Source: Lutraria lutraria (taxonomy: Eukaryota > Mollusca > Bivalvia > Venerida > Mactridae). From it: a DNA stretch of 64,000 nucleotides. Within the stretch, counting starts at the first letter, position 1. Every line of letters begins with the position of its first letter. Location of the stretch: assembly GCA_964023205.1 (NCBI GenBank), contig OZ026847.1:3408819-3472818 (forward strand), written 5' to 3'. Both the position numbers and the translations under genes were made by a program. Positions 58,290 to 64,000 of the stretch are shown here, one piece after another. The notes under the pieces are model-generated. The model was given only the letters and a program-made list of their open reading frames with translations. It was not told where the DNA came from and made no database searches.

Positions 58290-59715
58290 TGATGTTTTGA
58301 GTGAAAGTTGGTAAAAGGGAAAGTGTTAGTCACGTCTGTGAGTTTTTGATATTTTGAGTGAAAGTTGGTAAAGGGGAAAGTGTGAGGCACGTCTGTGAGT
58401 TTTTGATGTTTTGAGTGAAAGTTGGTAAAGGGGAAAGTGTGAGGCACGTCTGTATGTTTTTTGATATTTTGAGTGAAAGTTGGTAAAGGGGAAAGTGTAA
58501 GCCAGGTCTGTGAGTGTTTGATGTTTTGAGTGAAAGTTGGTAGAGGGACAAATGTGAGACACGTCTGTGAGTTTTTGATATTTTGAGTGAAAGTTGGTAA
58601 AGGGGAAAGTGTTAGCCACGTCTGTAAGTTTTTGATATTTTGAGTGAAAGTTGGTAAAGGGACAAATGTGAGACACGTCTGTGAGTTTTTGATATTTTGA
58701 GTGAAGGTTGGTAAAGGGGAAAGTGTGAGTCACGTCTGTAAGTTTTTTATATTTTGAGTGAAGGTTGGTAAAGGGGAAAGTGTGAGTCACGTCTGTAAGT
58801 TTTTGATATTTTGAGTGAAAGTTGGTAAAGGGACAAATGTGAGACACGTCTGTGAGTTTTTGATATTTTGAGTGAAGGTTGGTAAAGGGGAAAGTGTGAG
58901 TCACGTCTGCGAGTTTTTGATATTTTGAGTGTAAGTTGGTAAAGGGGCAAATGTGAGACACGTCTGTGAGTTTTTGATATTTTGAGTGAAGGTTGGTAAA
59001 GGGGAAAGTGTGAGTCACGTCTGTGAGTTTTTGATATTTTGAGTGAAGGTTGGTAAAGGGGAAAGTGTGAGTCACGTCTGTAAGTTTTTGATATTTTGAG
59101 TGAAAGTTGGTAAAGGGACAAATGTGAGACACGTCTGTGAGTTTTTGATATTTGGAGTGAAAGTTGGTAAAGGGGCAAATGTGAGACACATCTGTGAGTT
59201 TTTGATATTTTGAGTGAAAGTTGGTAAAGGTACAAATGTGAGCCACGTCTGTGAGTTTTTGATATTTTGAGTGAAAGTTGGTAAAGGGGCAAATGTGAGA
59301 CACGTCTGTAAGATTTTGATATTTTGAGTGAAAGTTGGTAAAGGGGAAAGTGTGAGTCACGTCTGTGAGTTTTTGATGTTTTGAGTGAAAGTTGGTAAAG
59401 GGGCAAATGTGAGGCACGTCTGTACGTTTTTGATATTTTGAGTGAAAGTTGGTAAAGGGGAAAGTGTAAGCCTCGTCTGTAAGTTTTTGATGTTTTGAGT
59501 GAAAGTTGGTAAAGGGGAAAGTGTGAGTCACGTCTGTGAGTGTTTGATGTTTTGAGTGAAAGTTGGTAAAGGGGAAAGTGTGAGGCACGTCTGTGAGTTT
59601 TTGATATTTTGAGTGAAAGTTGGTAAAGGGGCAAATGTGAGACACGTCTGTAAGATTTTGATATTTTGAGTGAAAGTTGGTAAAGGGGAAAGTGTGAGGC
59701 ACGTCTGTGAGTTTT
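58290..59715. repeat. 57 bp tandem array, about 25 copies
   Basis: The unit reads gtcacgtctgtgagtttttg, atattttgagtgaaagttgg, taaaggggaaagtgtga. The period of 57 is 19 codons, so the - frame stays open for 458 codons as a 19-residue repeat (FTNFHSKYQKLTD with variable ends such as VPHTFP or VSHICP). A second - frame is also open for 337 codons. The main frame begins with GTG, not ATG. It starts about 100 bp outside the Harbinger element. Confidence 0.95.
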
Positions 59716-60117
59716 TGATGAAGGACTGCTGTGATTGTTTTTGAAAGGTGATTTCCTCATGTTAAATGTAATAAATTTCTTACACGACGATGCGTCTGTT
59801 TACACAGAAAATGTTCTAGTTTTGTTTGATAATTTTAAGAATTACACTTGCCTCATTTAAGTGCAAATTGATGTTATATCACTCGCTAACATGTTCCGTT
59901 CAGTCAACTGTTCTGTTAATGGAATCTAGAGTGCTTTCTCCTGGAATCTTGAAATAAACTGGATGTTTACGTTCTTGACAATCCGTTCAATTAAGTCGGA
60001 GGAGATTTCTTTTGGTGCACGTTATACATCAATTAGTACAAGCATTAAACTTTGCGCATTACTCGCGGATTTGATAAATCACAGTTTATATCGATACGAC
60101 AATACCAGATGAAATAC
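59716..60117. other. No gene between two arrays
   Basis: Anonymous AT-rich sequence. Confidence 0.4.
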
Positions 60118-61180
60118 AAACATGGCATTATTACGACAACATTATCATGACAACATTATTATGATGACGATATTATAACACATTATTATGATGACGATAT
60201 TATAACAACATTATTATGACAACATTATTATGATGACTCTATTATGACAACATTATTATGATGACGATTTTATAACAACATTATTATGATGACGATATTA
60301 TAACAACATTATTATGACAACATTATTATGATGACGATATTATAACAAAATTATTATGACAACTTTATTATGATGACGATATTATAACAACATTATTATG
60401 ACAACATTATTATGATGACGATATTATAACAACATTATTATGACAACATAATTATGATGACGATATTATAACAACATTATTATGACAACATTATTATGAT
60501 GACGATATTATAACAACATTATTATGACAACATTATTATGATGACGATATTATAACAACATTATTATGACAACATTATTATGATGACGATATTATAACAA
60601 CATTATTATGACAACATTATTATGACAACATTATTATGACAACATTATTATGATGACATTATTATGACAACATTATTATGATGACGATATTATAACAACA
60701 TTATTATGACAACATTATTATGACAACATTATTATGACAACATTATTATGATGACGATATTATAACAACATTATTATGACAACATTATTATGATGACGAT
60801 ATTATAACAACATTATTATGACATTATTATTATGACAACATTATCATGACAACATTATTATGATGACGATATTATAACAACATTATTATGACAACATTAT
60901 TATGATGGCGATATTATAACAACATTATTATGACAACTTTATTATGATGACGATATTATAACAACATTATTATGACAACATTATTATGATGACGATATTA
61001 TAACAACATTATTATGACAACATTATTATGATGACATTATTATGACAACATTATTATGATGACGATATTATAACAACATTATTATGACAACATTATTTTG
61101 ATGACATTATTATGACAACATTATTATGACAATATTATTATTATGACATTATTATGATGACATTATGATAACGAAAAATC
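60118..61180. repeat. 14 bp tandem array organised in 42 bp units
   Basis: The base word is attattatgacaac with variants attattatgatgac and gatattataacaac. The three commonly follow one another, making a 42 bp unit that repeats about 20 times, with local stretches of the simple 14-mer (60600-60760). Almost pure A, T, with few C and G. Confidence 0.95.
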
Positions 61181-62374
61181 ATACTTTTCATATTTAACTG
61201 TGAGTTCCACAACCAAAACATGTAACTACTGTTTTCGATGGATAACAAAAACAACAACAGCAATAAAACAACAGATTCAGTGACTTCGAGAAGAATAGAA
61301 TGCATATTGAGGCACTCGATGCATCCACTGTTTGATTTGACTGCTGTATAGACTGGTCGATAAAAACGAAGTAGATTATCACTGATTTGGCTAGACAGGA
61401 ATATCACATCCGACAGCCTAATGATAATATTTCGTTACAAAATCGTTATTAATGATTGTTTAACGTCGCACCGGTGTGATAATATTGGAATTTTCTCTGA
61501 AGTTTAGAGTTAAGCAGCACATTGTAATGAAGAACTGAATTATATAATGATTATATAGTTTCCCCATGGTAGATAATTTTCAATGATCTTCGACACTTTT
61601 CTTTATTAATTCGCAACAAAATGCTAGAACCATGACTGTTGTTTTGGAATAACTTGACAGTGAAAAGATCATTGTTACAGCAAATACAGTAAAATTCCTG
61701 AAAATTTTTGGAATTTATCAAACGTTCTCTGAAAACCGGAATTCTCAGAATCCCGGACTATGAATCATTCAGTTAGCTAACATTTAATCACGACAATATA
61801 TCACATAAAAATCAGTATATTATTTACCTGATAAATCCATTCCAACATACCTAAAGTTTCACTATCATGTAATTAATATTATTTCGGTATATTGTGAATC
61901 TGCGTATTGATGTTTTCTGTATTTGGCATGCTTGAAAGATGAAAGTATCTTTAATGTTACTCAATATTCCACAATCGCTATTTATATAGACTGTTCAGAA
62001 AGTTTGGCGTGCATCTCAAACGATAACTTTTCGACCATATTTTATAAAATCGATGAATAAACGCATAGACATTTGAAACCAGTGTTGAAAATAACGGAAC
62101 GTATAAGTATGCAATCAATAAAAAAATCTTAGAAATTATTTGCTGCAAATGTCGTTGTATTTTCACAAGTTAAACTTATTAGATGACATCATTAATACCT
62201 AGTTGCAAAAAATGCACCACTTGACTTGGACGAGAAAGAAAATTTCTTTTCAAATTTTGGCCAGACTGTTAATGACTTTAAATATTGGATGATGTTACAT
62301 GATGGTCTATCATTAATTGACAAGACTTTAATGTTAATTTTGATTTTGAACAGAAACCCTATAGACTAAGTACC
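61181..62374. other. No supported gene
   Basis: Short open frames on - at 61141-61407 and 61978-62166 show no domain or splice support. Confidence 0.4.
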
Positions 62375-62541
62375 ACAGTGTAACCTCCATGAATGGTCAC
62401 CTCCGAACAAAAGTCAACTCCCTGCTACAGTCAGTATACGTACTAGCAACCCAAGTTGACGTTTTACTCTATTTTCACAGCCGTCTTACAACAACCATTT
62501 TTGGCCTTGCCATTGGTGTCTGTTGTAGGGAAGTTGCACTG
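62375..62541 (+). mobile_element. TA-type MITE family C
   Basis: CAGTGTAACCTCCATGAATG at the left and gggaagttgcactg before TA at the right; interior ggtcacctccgaacaaaagt and gtactagcaacccaagttga are the inverse of 32635-32811. The + open frame 62389-62634 is a by-product. Confidence 0.75.
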
Positions 62542-64000
62542 TATTTGAAAGATATGCTTTTTTACAGAAATGCAACAACCGGGACCGTACATATTCAGCA
62601 TTATTTTACTGAGAAAGAGTCATTGGTGCCATAATGGAGTCTGCTAAGAACTCTGCGTTGTCTCACGTCATTAATTCCGTCCTTTAGAAATGTCAAACGA
62701 AATACATAAAGACAGAGCAGGATGGACCAGTGTGTTGTGATGACGTAGATATGTATACGTAACATAAATATGGAATTTTTCTTGGACATTCGCGTTCATA
62801 CTAAAAGTCTTTATGTCTGTTATTTGTTATAAGTAAAAAATACAAGTAAGATGTACCCGATGGTATAATATTGATTGTTAACATTAGCGTGAAATTGGCA
62901 TCATCAAAACCATTCATGCATAATGATACAAAAATGAAAACAATGTCTGGATGTAGCAAAAAATCAAATTATATTATGTGAAGACTTCAGATATAAATAA
63001 AACCTAGAAATTGATCAAATATATACTTAATGTAGTATGATTATATATCTCCAAGACATGTCTGGATCATTGTTATTCTCTAATTCTGTAACTGAACAGT
63101 TGCTTGTAAATGCCAAAAAACTAAATCTACTCTCAACAAACAGAAATAGATGATTTACAAGCAATTTCACGATCAATGAAATGTATGCCTGTGGCATTTC
63201 CTTGACGTAATGAAAGATATCCTGTGACAAAAAACGTCGCGTTATATTTTGTTATAGACAGCTTAATTGAATGCATTTACACAATTTTCCATGTGATTTT
63301 GCGTTTATTTTATGCATGTTTTTTTTATGTCTACTCCGGTTTTCAGACAGTCTTTGGGATAGGCGGTCAACTTAATAACAACGCATTAATTCTGAATCAG
63401 TTATAGGTAACTTGAAGAAGATTTAATATGCAAACTATTTAATATGGTATGGATTCATCGGAGTTCCTGATAATGCAGTATGATAGCAAGGTTTATGTTA
63501 ACTTTGTTAATAAGACAAAAAAATAGCGATCATAAATGAGGTTTCTATTTTATATGTTATGAGTCAGACTGTTAAATAATCATTTAAAACATGTGAAATA
63601 CAATTACTTTTAAAGGTCTCCAAACTGTTGGTAACGGTAAATACTTAAAATATTCACATACAATTCTAATTCAACATTAACTTAATAACATATTTACTAA
63701 TTTTAAATAGTTAGTTTAACTAAGCCACTTTAGCAAAATCTCACACTCATCCGCCAATTAGTGAACAGAGATCAAGTAATATGATTATATTACTTTGGAT
63801 TTAACATAATTTAGAAAAAAGGGAGTATTTATAGAACTTCTGGTGTCTGTTAGTACAACAAACACTTCATTAATGTGGTTTTAGTCTTCCATGAATTTAT
63901 GAATGAAAAATTCTAAGTTGAAAATACTTGTTTATCAATTCTTTTGCGTCTAAGTGTTCCAAATAGCTGTAGGTATATTAGGGTCTTATTCGTACGACTC
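62542..64000. other. No gene seen
   Basis: Anonymous AT-rich sequence to the window end. Confidence 0.4.

Overview
This is AT-rich eukaryotic nuclear DNA, most likely from a bivalve mollusc. No complete protein-coding gene, rRNA or CRISPR array is visible, and almost every long open frame is repeat-derived. The bivalve assignment rests on my general recognition of its interspersed repeats: a Leu-tRNA-like SINE with a long variable arm (best copy 33135-33395), the 'gagggccaagatggccc' element at 10690-11283, and several small TIR-bearing MITEs. It is not a database result. A 200-base N gap (21321-21520) shows this is a scaffold.

Layout. 1-5300: repeats around a 3,264 bp element (1453-4716) with two near-identical 589 bp inverted arms and a 5 bp target duplication. 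Each arm carries the same inward-pointing candidate first exon; the interior holds a short spliced reading frame on + and a frameshifted C2H2 zinc-finger exon on -. 5500-16700: many MITEs and SINEs interleaved with three plausible exons on - (15000-15148, 11448-11653, 9949-10213) whose phases fit one another, and one weak candidate exon on + (8922-9094). 17000-17510: two possible promoter/first-exon signals on + (an ETS-type site and a TATA box, each followed by a splice donor). 19645-20760: a 50 bp tandem array. 21900-40320: SINEs, three families of TA-flanked MITEs, other small inverted-repeat elements and one good isolated exon on - (23768-23974) with a hydrophobic segment. 41392-46710: a 5.3 kb satellite of 50 bp units with a 1,143 bp higher-order repeat. 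49390-51475: a 34 bp array that seems to have grown from a MITE, and a 20 bp array that seems to have grown from a tRNA-derived SINE head. 52400-56000: more SINEs and MITEs and a possible terminal exon on -. 56454-58194: a decayed PIF/Harbinger transposon with TTA target duplication and a recognisable transposase pseudogene. 58290-59715 and 60118-61180: 57 bp and 14/42 bp tandem arrays. 61181-64000: mostly anonymous AT-rich sequence.

The host genes represented, if any, are seen only as scattered exons in long introns. The dominant story is mobile-element turnover and the birth and amplification of tandem arrays, which make up about 10.5 kb (roughly 16%) of the window. Exon calls rest on splice signals, open frames and phase agreement read by eye; transcripts or homologues would be needed to confirm them.
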